Source: Rhodococcoides fascians NBRC 12155 = LMG 3623 (GTDB lineage: Bacteria > Actinomycetota > Actinomycetes > Mycobacteriales > Mycobacteriaceae). From it: a DNA stretch of 64,000 bases. Under the pieces are notes generated by a model. It saw only the letters and a program-made list of their open reading frames with translations. It made no database searches and was not told the DNA's origin. This document shows positions 16,909-25,068 of this stretch, in pieces. The position numbers and the translations under genes are program-made. The stretch lies in the NCBI RefSeq assembly GCF_001894785.1, contig NZ_BCWW01000002.1, positions 62,001 through 126,000 on the forward strand, given 5' to 3'. Numbering within the stretch: the first letter of the stretch is position 1; the number at the start of each line of letters is the position of its first letter.

Positions 16909-18527
16909 TCCTCCCGGGTGGGTGTTTCCGCGGCCGACTCGGCCGACTCGGCCGACTCGGTGGGCTGGGCGATCGGCGTCAGGTCGATGGTGCGGGTAGG
17001 GGCGATCGCGTCGAGGAACGGGCGATCGTGGCTGGCGATGATCAGTGCACCCTCGAATGTGTTCAGTGCGTCGATGAGGTGTTGGCGGCTGGTGATGTCG
17101 AGGTTGTTGGTGGGCTCGTCGAGCATCAGTAGTTTCGGTGCAGGCTCGGACAGCAGGATTCGTGCCAGTGCGGCTCGCAGTCGCTCGCCTCCGGAGAGGG
17201 TGGCGACGACGGCATCGGCGTCGGATCCGCGGAAGAGGAATCGGGCCAGTTGGCCACGGATCTGTTCGGCGGTGGCGTGCGGTGCCACGTCGGCGATGTT
17301 CTCGGCAACGGTGCGTGTTTCGTCGAAGATGTCGAGGCGTTGCGGAAGGTATTTCCACGGCACTTCGGCGTCGGCGGCGTCGAGACTGCGCAGCAGGGTG
17401 GTCTTACCGCTTCCGTTCGGCCCGACGAGTGCGATGCGTTCGGGACCGACGATGTGAACGTCGTCATGAGTCAGAACTACCTGTCCCGGATGGACTTTCG
17501 TTGCGGGCAGGTCGACGCGTATCTCGCGATCGTCGCGCAGGAGATCCTCGGCGGCAGACAGTGACGTCCGGGCATCGTCGACGCGATCGCTGTGGGTACC
17601 GCGTAGTTTGCCGGCCGATTCCTGTGCGGCCCGCTTGCGTCGGCCCGCAAGGACCGGCGGTACGCGCTTCTGCTCCGCCATCTTCTTGCCGTAGCGCAAC
17701 CTGCGATCCAGTTTGATTTGTGTGTCGACCAATTCGCGTTCCTGCTTGCGCACGTCGTTCTTGGCGTCTCGGATGCTCGCCCGCGCGGCTTCCTGCTCGG
17801 CGTCGATCACCGATCGGTAGTGCGTGTAGTTTCCACCGAACATGCGTACTCGGGAGGTGCCGCTGCGTTCGGCGCGGACCTCGGCGATGGTATCGACACG
17901 CTCGAGCAATTCGAGGTCGTGGCTGCAGACGACGAGTACCCCCGAGTATCCGTCCACGGCCGCATACAGTCGTTCTCGTGCAACGAGATCCAGGTTGTTG
18001 GTCGGCTCGTCCAACAGCAGTACGTCTGGTTCGGCGAGCAATTGCGCGGTGAGAGCCAGCAGCATCGCTTCGCCACCGGACAGCGTGCCGACCGGTCGAT
18101 CCAGGTCGTCGAGGGAGCCGACGAAGCCGCCCAGACCGAGCTTGTTCAGCAACGCCAGCGCGCGCTCCTCGACGTCCCAGGCCGATCCGACGATGGCGAA
18201 ATCGTCCTCGGAAGATGTACCGGATTCGATGCGATGCAATGCCTTTCGGACCGAATCGATGGCCAGCACGCGATCCACCGGGAGCTCGGGGTCGAGTGCG
18301 ATGTCCTGACGGAGATAACCCAGGACGCCGGGCATCGAGATCGAACCGCGCTGCGGTGTCACTTCTCCGGCGAGCAATCTCAGGAGGGTCGACTTTCCGG
18401 CACCGTTCGATCCGACGAGACCTGTTGTGCCGCTGGGGAAGATGGCCGACAACGCGTCGAACACGGGGTCGCCGTCGGGCCAGGAGAACGTCAGATCGGA
18501 GACAGAGAGGGAAGATGAATGAGGCAT
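16899..18527 (-). CDS. ABC-F family ATPase (ribosome-associated, possible antibiotic resistance)
   Basis: A 542-residue protein with two ABC domains and no membrane segments. Walker A motifs are GSNGAGKST at 39-47 and GPNGSGKTT in the second half. The signatures are LSGGEAMLL and LSGGERLRA, and both Walker B motifs read LLLDEPTNNLD or LMLDEPTNNLD. A charged linker of about 80 residues (KKMAEQKRVPPVLAGRRKRAA) joins the domains. ABC-F proteins act on the ribosome, either in translation or by displacing antibiotics. The C-terminus carries three in-frame 9-base repeats (SAESAESAE). The 5' leader has a hairpin that would hide its ribosome site, which favours a drug-inducible resistance role. Confidence 0.88.
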   Translation of the reverse strand: MPHSSSLSVSDLTFSWPDGDPVFDALSAIFPSGTTGLVGSNGAGKSTLLRLLAGEVTPQRGSISMPGVLGYLRQDIALDPELPVDRVLAIDSVRKALHRIESGTSSEDDFAIVGSAWDVEERALALLNKLGLGGFVGSLDDLDRPVGTLSGGEAMLLALTAQLLAEPDVLLLDEPTNNLDLVARERLYAAVDGYSGVLVVCSHDLELLERVDTIAEVRAERSGTSRVRMFGGNYTHYRSVIDAEQEAARASIRDAKNDVRKQERELVDTQIKLDRRLRYGKKMAEQKRVPPVLAGRRKRAAQESAGKLRGTHSDRVDDARTSLSAAEDLLRDDREIRVDLPATKVHPGQVVLTHDDVHIVGPERIALVGPNGSGKTTLLRSLDAADAEVPWKYLPQRLDIFDETRTVAENIADVAPHATAEQIRGQLARFLFRGSDADAVVATLSGGERLRAALARILLSEPAPKLLMLDEPTNNLDITSRQHLIDALNTFEGALIIASHDRPFLDAIAPTRTIDLTPIAQPTESAESAESAAETPTREESM

Positions 18528-18533
18528 GGATGC

Positions 18534-18581
18534 TCCAAAGGTGTGCGTGCGGTCGAACTGCAGGCGTCTAGAACCTTTGGA
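18534..18581 (-). promoter_or_regulatory. Leader hairpin sequestering the ABC-F ribosome-binding site
   Basis: Perfect 9-base arms TCCAAAGGT/ACCTTTGGA lie at 18573-18581 and 18534-18542 on the minus strand, with a 30-base loop. The GGAG ribosome site (complement of 18533-18536) overlaps the start-proximal arm and sits 5 bases before the ATG at 18527. Pairing would block translation. Its upstream arm overlaps the last codons of a possible short leader ORF, as in translational attenuators of erm and ABC-F genes. Confidence 0.5.
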
Positions 18582-18627
18582 AGAGCAATGGCCTCTCCGA
18601 ATCTGTGGGCAACAAGGCGATCTCCAC
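18568..18627 (-). CDS. Putative 19-residue leader peptide upstream of the ABC-F gene
   Basis: The minus strand can encode MEIALLPTDSERPLLFQRF from a GTG at 18627 to TAG at 18568. The final FQRF codons overlap the upstream arm of the leader hairpin, so a stalled ribosome there would open the ABC-F ribosome site. There is no clear ribosome site for the GTG, and the frame is open further upstream, so the exact start is uncertain. It is supported by layout only. Confidence 0.3.
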   Translation of the reverse strand: MEIALLPTDSERPLLFQRF

Positions 18628-18660
18628 GCTAATGCCGAACGTGGGCAATCCGCAAGCGAT

Positions 18661-19206
18661 TTAGACCGAGGGCCCCTTCTTGCGTAGTTCGTCCACTGTC
18701 GACATGGCTCCGCGCAGTTCGTCCAACCAGTCCTGCGTGTGCTCGCCGACCAACTTCACGGCCCACGACAGAGCGTCTGCACGAGACCGCGCGACTCCGG
18801 CATCGACGAGGGTGTCGAGGACGCGTCGTTCGGGCTGACGCAGGCGGGTCATGACCGGGACGGCCAGGTGGGTGAACAGGACTACCTCGGAATCGGTCCG
18901 AACGCCCCAGGCGACCTTGCGTCCGTAGCGCTTCTCGGCCTCGTCGGCAATCTGCATGCGCTCGGCCCGTGTGCCTTCTCGGAATCGGGCGATGCGGCCT
19001 TCGGTGGCGGCAGGTGAACTGCCCTCCTCGGTGGGCAACGTCCCGACCACAACGATCTCTTCGCGATCCACCTCGACCGACGCGGTGCCCTCGAACCAGC
19101 TGTCGGGCAATCTGCCGCCGAACCAGTCGCCGGCATCGGTGGCGTCGGGAACATCTGCGTGCTGCCAGCCACCGGGGCGACCGAACGAGCGTCCACTGGG
19201 TTTCAT
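18661..19206 (-). CDS. Conserved actinobacterial hypothetical protein
   Basis: A 181-residue soluble protein. The N-terminal half is a possible beta-rich domain with DWFGGRLPDSWFEG and VEVDREEIVVVG. The C-terminal half (about 130-170) is helical and contains RSRADALSWAVKLVGEH, a pattern seen in proteins with ribbon-helix-helix-like ends. The ATG at 19206 has a strong GAGGAG ribosome site. I recognise the family as conserved in mycolic-acid actinobacteria but know no function. It lies upstream of the ABC-F gene on the same strand, 133 bases away. Confidence 0.75.
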   Translation of the reverse strand: MKPSGRSFGRPGGWQHADVPDATDAGDWFGGRLPDSWFEGTASVEVDREEIVVVGTLPTEEGSSPAATEGRIARFREGTRAERMQIADEAEKRYGRKVAWGVRTDSEVVLFTHLAVPVMTRLRQPERRVLDTLVDAGVARSRADALSWAVKLVGEHTQDWLDELRGAMSTVDELRKKGPSV

Positions 19207-19297
19207 GGTGACTCCTCTGTAGGTTCAGTAATACTGATTACATGATTACACCCCATCTCGGGTTCGCGCCACCGCCGATTCGTCGGAGGCCTGGGGC

Positions 19298-21127
19298 ATG
19301 ATCGACTCCGTGCGCACAACGAGAAGACCGACGACTCTGGCCGCAATCGTGTCCGTGCTGGCCCTGGTGGTCGCTGCCTGCGGAAACAGTGGGCCCGATC
19401 AGCCGCAGACGGTCGCCGAGCAGTTCGCGGCCGCCGTCAGCAGCTCGAACATCGATCAGGCAGCCGCGCTGACGACCGATCCCGCGGGCGCGGGCGCCGC
19501 GCTCACCCAGCTGTACGACGGGCTGTCCGGCGGCGGAACGGTGACGGCCACTCCCGATTTCGAGGCTGTCGACGCGAACGAGGATGCGGGCACGTTCACG
19601 CTGAACGCCGGCTGGCGCTTCTCGACCACCACCGACGGCACGGCGGAACCGGACGGCCAGCCGAAAGAGTGGAACTACACGACGTCTGCGACCGCAGCAG
19701 AGACTCCGCAAGGGTGGAAGATCACCTGGGACCCGGCCATCTTGGTCCCCGGACTGACGGCCGATTCCTCGGTCCGATTCACCCCGACCGACGCGCTGGT
19801 CGCGCCCAGGGTTTTCGATGCCAACGGCGGCGAGCTCATGTCGCAGCAGGTCGTCACCCTCGTCAACGTCGATGCGACGGCCGATCCGGTGGCCGTCGCC
19901 GCTCTCGTCGGATCCATCGTTCCGGGGATCACCGCCCAGTCTGTTGCGTCGTCTGTTGCTGCTGCACAGGGTAATTCGGCGACCGTAGTCTCGCTCCGTC
20001 AGGCGGATATCGATCCCATCGGCGCGCAGCTCGCAGCCGTTCCGGGAGTCACCCTGGCGCCACAGACTCGGCTGCTGGCCACCGATCGCAATCTTGTCTC
20101 GCCGGTTCTCAGCGACCTGACGACGCTGTGGGAACAGGAGCAGGCGGCCAATCGAGGCTGGGCGATCCAGTCGGTCGCTGCCGACAACACCGTCACCCAG
20201 CTTGCCGGTCGCGATGCCTCCACCGGTGACGACATCGCGACCACCGTCGACTCGGCGTTGCAGATCAAGGCCGAGAACGCCCTGGCGTCGGTGCCGCAGC
20301 AGGCTGCGATCGTCGCGCTTCGGCCGTCCAGCGGAGAGGTTCTCGCCGTCGCACAGAACGCCGCGGCGGATGCGGAAGGCCCGATTGCTCTGACCGGTCT
20401 CTACCCGCCCGGGTCGACCTTCAAGACGGTCACCACCTCGGCTGCTCTGCAATCCGGTGCCGTCACCCCCGACACGGTGTTGCCGTGCCCGGCGACGGAA
20501 AACATCGAGGGACGTCAGATTCCCAACGACGACAACTTCGCGCTCGGCGACGTTCCGTTGCACACTGCCTTCGCGAAATCGTGCAACACGACGATGGGCC
20601 GACTCGGCGTCGCCCTGCCGCCGAACGGTCTGACCGACGCGGCCGCGCAGTACGGCCTCGGCGTCGACTACGTGACCCCGGGCCTGACGACCGTCACCGG
20701 TTCGGTGCCGTCGGCCGACACCCCGGCGCAGCGCGTCGAATCCGCCATCGGCCAAGGGCAGGTGACTGCGTCGCCGTTCGGTATGGCGCTGGTCGCGTCG
20801 TCGATCGCGAACAACGGATTGCTCCCGCCGACGGTCGTCTCGGGTAAGCCCGGCGTGGGAAACATGCAGCCGGCAGCGGTGAACCCACAGGTCACCGAGC
20901 AGATCAAGGCCATGATGCGCGATACCATCACCGGTGGTACGGCCACGGCACTGAACGACATTCCGGGGCTGCTCGGCAAGACCGGAACCGCCGAATTCGG
21001 GCCGAACAACGAAGGAGCGCACGGCTGGTTCGTCGGGATCTCCGGGGATCTCGCGTTCGCGGTCTTCGTGAACAACGCGGGAAGTTCGGCGCCCGCCATC
21101 GAGGCTGCAGGACGCTTTCTGAGGTAA
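19298..21127 (+). CDS. Penicillin-binding lipoprotein, active class B-type transpeptidase
   Basis: A 609-residue peptidoglycan transpeptidase anchored by a lipobox (VVAACGN, Cys near residue 28). An NTF2-like MecA_N domain spans roughly residues 35-155, then a dimerisation region, then the transpeptidase domain. All catalytic motifs are present: S-x-x-K (STFK) at 373-376, S-x-N (SCN) at 428-430 and K-T-G at 561-563. GGAGG precedes the ATG at 19298. This is the arrangement of the M. tuberculosis PBP-lipo protein (Rv2864c, about 600 residues). A diverged paralogue follows directly. Confidence 0.92.
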   Translation: MIDSVRTTRRPTTLAAIVSVLALVVAACGNSGPDQPQTVAEQFAAAVSSSNIDQAAALTTDPAGAGAALTQLYDGLSGGGTVTATPDFEAVDANEDAGTFTLNAGWRFSTTTDGTAEPDGQPKEWNYTTSATAAETPQGWKITWDPAILVPGLTADSSVRFTPTDALVAPRVFDANGGELMSQQVVTLVNVDATADPVAVAALVGSIVPGITAQSVASSVAAAQGNSATVVSLRQADIDPIGAQLAAVPGVTLAPQTRLLATDRNLVSPVLSDLTTLWEQEQAANRGWAIQSVAADNTVTQLAGRDASTGDDIATTVDSALQIKAENALASVPQQAAIVALRPSSGEVLAVAQNAAADAEGPIALTGLYPPGSTFKTVTTSAALQSGAVTPDTVLPCPATENIEGRQIPNDDNFALGDVPLHTAFAKSCNTTMGRLGVALPPNGLTDAAAQYGLGVDYVTPGLTTVTGSVPSADTPAQRVESAIGQGQVTASPFGMALVASSIANNGLLPPTVVSGKPGVGNMQPAAVNPQVTEQIKAMMRDTITGGTATALNDIPGLLGKTGTAEFGPNNEGAHGWFVGISGDLAFAVFVNNAGSSAPAIEAAGRFLR

Positions 21128-21225
21128 CAGCCCGAGGTAAACGGACCACTCCGTATCTCAATCGTGACCGGCTTGTATGAATCTCGTGCTTGTTACTCGT
21201 GTGACTACAGTGAATATTGTGACTC

Positions 21226-22896
21226 ATGAGTTCTATGAGTCGTGTCCGTCGTGGCCCGCGCAAGGTCCGCGGTCGCTACCTCGTCGCAGTTGCAGCATCG
21301 GCGACGCTGTCGGTCTCGGCCGTGTTCTGGATGGTCGACCGCCCACCGAGCGAGGCCGAGGTATTGGTCTCCAAATTCGTCGACGCGCTGGACAACCGCG
21401 ATGTCGCGGCGGCGGCAGCACTGACGACGTACCCGAACGCCGCGACGGCAGCTCTGAATCAGATGTTCGACGGTTTGTCGGCCGACGGTAGATCGACGGG
21501 CGACTTCGACCTGACTCAGTACATGGATCTCTCCGACGAGAGCGGATTCTTCACGCTCGCGTCCGCCTGGAATTTCGGCGAGGGCAAGGACTGGAAGTAC
21601 AGCGCTCAGGGCGCAACCAAGAAGCTCAGTGTCGGCTGGCGTATCGCGTGGGATCCGGCCACGCTCGTTCCGGATCTGACCTCGGGCGGGTCGGTTCGCT
21701 ACACCCGCACCGACGCCGCTCCGCCGTTGATCTTCGATTCCGCGAACAACGTGCTGATGAGCGAGCGGACCATCAACGCCATCTCTCTCGACCCCGCCCA
21801 GATGAGTGATCCGGCGGCGTCGGCTCAGCAACTCGCCGATGTCATCGACGTCGTCGCGCCGCTGATCACCTCCGAATCGCTACTGAAGGAACTCGATTCG
21901 GCCCACGGAGCTCCGATCACCGCAGTGACACTGCGCGACGACGACTTCGCCGTTCTCGAAGACGATCTGCGAGCGGTGCCGGGAGTGGTGGTCGCCCCGC
22001 AGCCGAAGCTCATCGTCGACGACCGTCGAATCACCTCCCCGGTGCTCGACTCCCTGCGCGCCGCGTGGCAATCCGGCCGCGACGCCACCGCAGGCTGGGC
22101 CGTCGACACCTACACCGTCGACGGAACCGGTGAACGACGCGTGGGATTCCAGGGACCGGGCGGACCGGACTTGCACGCAACACTCGATCCGCGCGTCCAA
22201 CTGGCGGCCGAGAACGCTGTGGTGATGGCGGGTACGTCCGCGTCGATCGTGGCGGTGTCCACGTCGACCGGTGCGATTCTCGGTGCGGCACAGAACAGTT
22301 ACGCCAACGAGCAGGGCGACGTGGTGTTCGCCGGCTCCTATCCGGCCGGCACCGCGTCGGAGTTGATCAAAGCCGTACAGGCCGATCGCGGCGACGACAG
22401 TGCGGAAGACGCGGCAGCACGATTGGGTCTGGGAATCCACTATGCGATGCCCGGTCTCGACGCCTACACCGGCACCCCCGCCGACAGCCGGAGCGCGATC
22501 GACGGTATTCGGAACGTCTCCACCGCATCCGGAGCCGAGGCGACGGTGACACCGTTCGGGCTTGCCCAGATGGCAGCAGCGATCTCCCGCGGCAGCGCGC
22601 CAACGCCGGCCATCGTCGCCGGGCAGACTGCAGTGGCAGACCGCGCAGCCGAGCCCATGGGCCCTGACGCTGCAGCCCGCCTGCGTGAGATCGTGGCCGC
22701 ATCGTCGAACAGCAGTGGTCTCGATACGTTCGACGGCGTGCAGGGATTTGCAGGAGAGAGCGGCGATGATCGCTTCGTGCTCGCGACCAGCGGCGATGTC
22801 GCCTTCGCCGTCTACATCGAGGACGCCGACGGTGGGGATCAGGCAGTGCGGATGACGAGCCGCTTGCTGCAGGAGATGGCGAACCCCGTCGAATAG
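21226..22896 (+). CDS. Catalytically dead PBP paralogue, membrane anchored
   Basis: A 556-residue paralogue of the preceding PBP. The MecA_N-like region (FVDALDNRDVAAAAALT, WRIAWDPATLVPDL) and the dimerisation part are well kept. The N-terminus has a single membrane anchor (about 18-38) instead of a lipobox. The transpeptidase motifs are gone. YPPGSTFK has become YPAGTASELIK, about 55 residues including the S-x-N motif are deleted, and GKTGTAE has become AGESGDD. The frame is intact, so it is likely expressed as a non-catalytic protein, perhaps a partner or regulator of the active PBP. Two ATGs (21226, 21238) are possible starts; neither has a strong ribosome site. Confidence 0.85.
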   Translation: MSSMSRVRRGPRKVRGRYLVAVAASATLSVSAVFWMVDRPPSEAEVLVSKFVDALDNRDVAAAAALTTYPNAATAALNQMFDGLSADGRSTGDFDLTQYMDLSDESGFFTLASAWNFGEGKDWKYSAQGATKKLSVGWRIAWDPATLVPDLTSGGSVRYTRTDAAPPLIFDSANNVLMSERTINAISLDPAQMSDPAASAQQLADVIDVVAPLITSESLLKELDSAHGAPITAVTLRDDDFAVLEDDLRAVPGVVVAPQPKLIVDDRRITSPVLDSLRAAWQSGRDATAGWAVDTYTVDGTGERRVGFQGPGGPDLHATLDPRVQLAAENAVVMAGTSASIVAVSTSTGAILGAAQNSYANEQGDVVFAGSYPAGTASELIKAVQADRGDDSAEDAAARLGLGIHYAMPGLDAYTGTPADSRSAIDGIRNVSTASGAEATVTPFGLAQMAAAISRGSAPTPAIVAGQTAVADRAAEPMGPDAAARLREIVAASSNSSGLDTFDGVQGFAGESGDDRFVLATSGDVAFAVYIEDADGGDQAVRMTSRLLQEMANPVE

Positions 22897-22917
22897 GGGC
22901 TCGATCGTTAGGCACGG

Positions 22918-22923
22918 TAGTTT
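22918..22923 (+). promoter_or_regulatory. Predicted -10 element, leaderless TSUP gene
   Basis: TAGTTT lies exactly 6 bases before the GTG at 22930 and no ribosome-binding site is present. This is the leaderless arrangement seen repeatedly in the window. No convincing -35 was found. Confidence 0.45.
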
Positions 22924-22929
22924 TGTTCG

Positions 22930-23676
22930 GTGACTGTGCTCGATTTCGGACTACTGGTGGTGGCCGGGTTCTTCGCCGGCCTCATCGGGTTCGTCACCGG
23001 GCTCGCATCCCTCGTGTCCTATCCGGCGCTGTTGGCGGTAGGGCTTCCCGCGGTCTCGGCGAACGTCACCAACACCGTCGCGCTGGTCGCTGCCGGAGTG
23101 GGTGCCACTACGAGCTCGTCGGCCGAACTCGCCAAGGACGGCAAACAGCTGATTCGCTACGCCGTCTACTCGGCGCTCGGCGGGACCACCGGGGCCATCC
23201 TGTTGCTCGTCACTCCGGAGGGATCGTTCGAGGTCATCGTGCCGTTCCTGGTCGCGATGGCTGCGATTGCACTGCTGCTGCAGCCGAAAATCCGAACGCT
23301 GTCCGGCGGCAAGCAATTTCCGGCGCTGTACCCGCTGGCGCTGTTCGCCGTCGCCATCTACGGGGGCTACTTCGGAGCCGGTGCCGGGGTTATCTTCCTG
23401 GCCCTGGCGCTGATCTGTACGTCCGATACGTTCTGGCGCGCAAGCATTCTGAAGAGCTTCTTCCTCGGCATCGCCAATCTCATTGCGGCGATCATCTTCT
23501 CGTTCTCCGGTCACGTGAACTGGTGGGCCGCTCTGGCTCTCGCAATCGGCTGCTTCGTCGGCGGTGCCTGCGGGCCACCGACCGTCAAGGTGATCTCGGC
23601 GATCGTGCTCCGCGTCGGCGTCGGAATTCTGGGACTCGGCCTCGCCGGCTGGTTGGGGTACCAGGCATTCGGCTGA
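22930..23676 (+). CDS. TSUP (TauE/SafE) family permease
   Basis: A 248-residue membrane protein with seven to eight predicted segments and the duplicated TSUP features. The N-terminal repeat has GLIGFVTGLASLVSYPALLAVGLP, and the C-terminal repeat has AIYGGYFGAGAGVIFLALAL and SFFLGIANLIAAIIF. The family exports or imports organosulfur, sulfite or other small anions; the substrate is unknown here. It starts at GTG 22930, likely leaderless. The stop is followed by a single hairpin repeat shared with the convergent gene. Confidence 0.85.
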   Translation: MTVLDFGLLVVAGFFAGLIGFVTGLASLVSYPALLAVGLPAVSANVTNTVALVAAGVGATTSSSAELAKDGKQLIRYAVYSALGGTTGAILLLVTPEGSFEVIVPFLVAMAAIALLLQPKIRTLSGGKQFPALYPLALFAVAIYGGYFGAGAGVIFLALALICTSDTFWRASILKSFFLGIANLIAAIIFSFSGHVNWWAALALAIGCFVGGACGPPTVKVISAIVLRVGVGILGLGLAGWLGYQAFG

Positions 23677-23689
23677 CGTCGTAGGTGAT

Positions 23690-23755
23690 CTGAGTGTCCA
23701 CCATTTCAGCCGGGAGGCGCGATCCCGCTTCTGGAACGAAATAGTGGACACTCAG
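23690..23755. repeat. Single copy of the 15.8-kb hairpin repeat family
   Basis: Arms 23690-23707 and 23738-23755 pair at 17 of 18 positions. The flanks (GTCGTAGGTGA, CAGATCAGTTG) and loop (GATCCCG-TTCTGG) match the array at 15763-16047. The stem differs at two positions, with complementary changes on both arms: GAGTGTCCAC here versus GAGCGCCCAC there. It lies between convergent genes and contributes the stop codon of the minus-strand flavoprotein. Confidence 0.85.
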
Positions 23756-25068
23756 ATCAGTTGTGCCTCAGCTTCTGGGGAGACACCGCAGCATCCACTG
23801 GTCGTGGGGGCGTCGGGCTCGTCGAACAGGCCGGCTCCACCGCAGACGCCCGTGTCGGGCAACGTCAGCTCCACCTTTCGCGCGCCCTCGTGATCGCCCG
23901 CCAGTTCGGCGGCGATGCTGCGCACCTGCTCGTATCCGGTCATCGCCAGAAACGTCGGCGCACGTCCGTAGCTCTTCATGCCAACCAGGTACAGGCCGGG
24001 CTCGGGCTGAGTGAGCTCCTCGACTCCGTGTGGTGACACCGAGCCGCAGGAGTGGATGTTCGGATCCACCAGCTCGGCGACGAACTTCGGTGCCTGCAGA
24101 GTGGGATCGAGATCGAGGCGCACTTCGGACAACCACGACAAGTCCGGACGGAACCCGGTCAGTGCGACGACGCGGTCGACGTTCTCGATACGGGTGCCGC
24201 CGTCGCCCACGAGGGTGAGCCGATCACCCTGCACCGCAACGGCTTCGGTGCGAAATCCGGAGACCACGGTGAGGTAACCGTCGTCGACGGCCTTCTTCGC
24301 GCGTTGGCCGAGTGCGCCGCGCGCCGCGAGTTCGTCGGCCGCGCCGCCGCCGAAGACCTCCGCGGTGACGCCTCGACGCACGGCCCAGGTGAGCGTCGTG
24401 CCGGGCTCGTCGGCGGCGAGCTCTGCGAAGGTGATGATGGCGGTCAGCGCGGAGTGACCGCTACCGGCGATGACGGTGTGCTTGCCCGCGAACTGAGAGC
24501 GAATCGCCGGATCGGCCAGATCGGGGACTCGGTAGTCGATGCGGTCGGCGGCGGCCTTCTCGCCGATGGCCGGAAGTCCCTCGCTGCCCAATGGATTCGG
24601 TGATCCCCAGGTGCCCGACGCGTCGACCACGGCGCGAGCGAGGATGCGTTCCTCGCTGCCGTCGGAGTGGCGAACATGCACCGACAGTGGTTCGGTGTCG
24701 CGTCCGGCGTCGACGACGCGGTCGCGTCCCCGGCGGGCAACGCCGACCACTTCGCAGTCGACTCGGACGGTATCGCCGAGCACAGCAGCGAGGGGCGCGA
24801 GATAGTGCTCCACCCATTCGCGTCCGGTGGCGTAGGTGTCGCCGTCCGGTGGAGTCCAACCGGTGGGTTCGAGCAGTCGGGCGGCAGCCGGGTCGACGAC
24901 CTCGGACCACGGAGAGAACAGCCGCACGTGATTCCATTCGGACACCGCCGATCCGGCCGACGGTCCACGTTCGAGAACGATGACGGCAGAACCGGTTTCG
25001 GTCAGGTGCGCCGCGGCAGCGAGACCGATGGGGCCTGCGCCGACCACCACTACGGGGTATTCGTTCAT
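23752..25068 (-). CDS. FAD/NAD(P)-dependent oxidoreductase of the ars operon
   Basis: A 438-residue flavoprotein with an FAD-binding VVGAGPIGLAAAAHL near residues 6-20 and a second nucleotide motif (IAGSGHSA) near 185. It ends in an unusual cysteine tail, VCGGAGLF...SGCCGVSP, in the last 35 residues. It is the last gene of the arsenic operon; its ATG forms an ATGA overlap with the stop of the previous flavoprotein gene. Cysteine pairs could bind As(III), but this is inference. The reaction is unknown; a monooxygenase or disulfide-reductase-like role is possible. Confidence 0.82.
   Translation of the reverse strand: MNEYPVVVVGAGPIGLAAAAHLTETGSAVIVLERGPSAGSAVSEWNHVRLFSPWSEVVDPAAARLLEPTGWTPPDGDTYATGREWVEHYLAPLAAVLGDTVRVDCEVVGVARRGRDRVVDAGRDTEPLSVHVRHSDGSEERILARAVVDASGTWGSPNPLGSEGLPAIGEKAAADRIDYRVPDLADPAIRSQFAGKHTVIAGSGHSALTAIITFAELAADEPGTTLTWAVRRGVTAEVFGGGAADELAARGALGQRAKKAVDDGYLTVVSGFRTEAVAVQGDRLTLVGDGGTRIENVDRVVALTGFRPDLSWLSEVRLDLDPTLQAPKFVAELVDPNIHSCGSVSPHGVEELTQPEPGLYLVGMKSYGRAPTFLAMTGYEQVRSIAAELAGDHEGARKVELTLPDTGVCGGAGLFDEPDAPTTSGCCGVSPEAEAQLI

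Noticed and set aside
21226-22896. Degenerate PBP as a pseudogene
   Set aside because: The reading frame is intact over 556 codons with normal codon use, and loss is confined to the active-site segments, so a functional non-catalytic protein is more likely.
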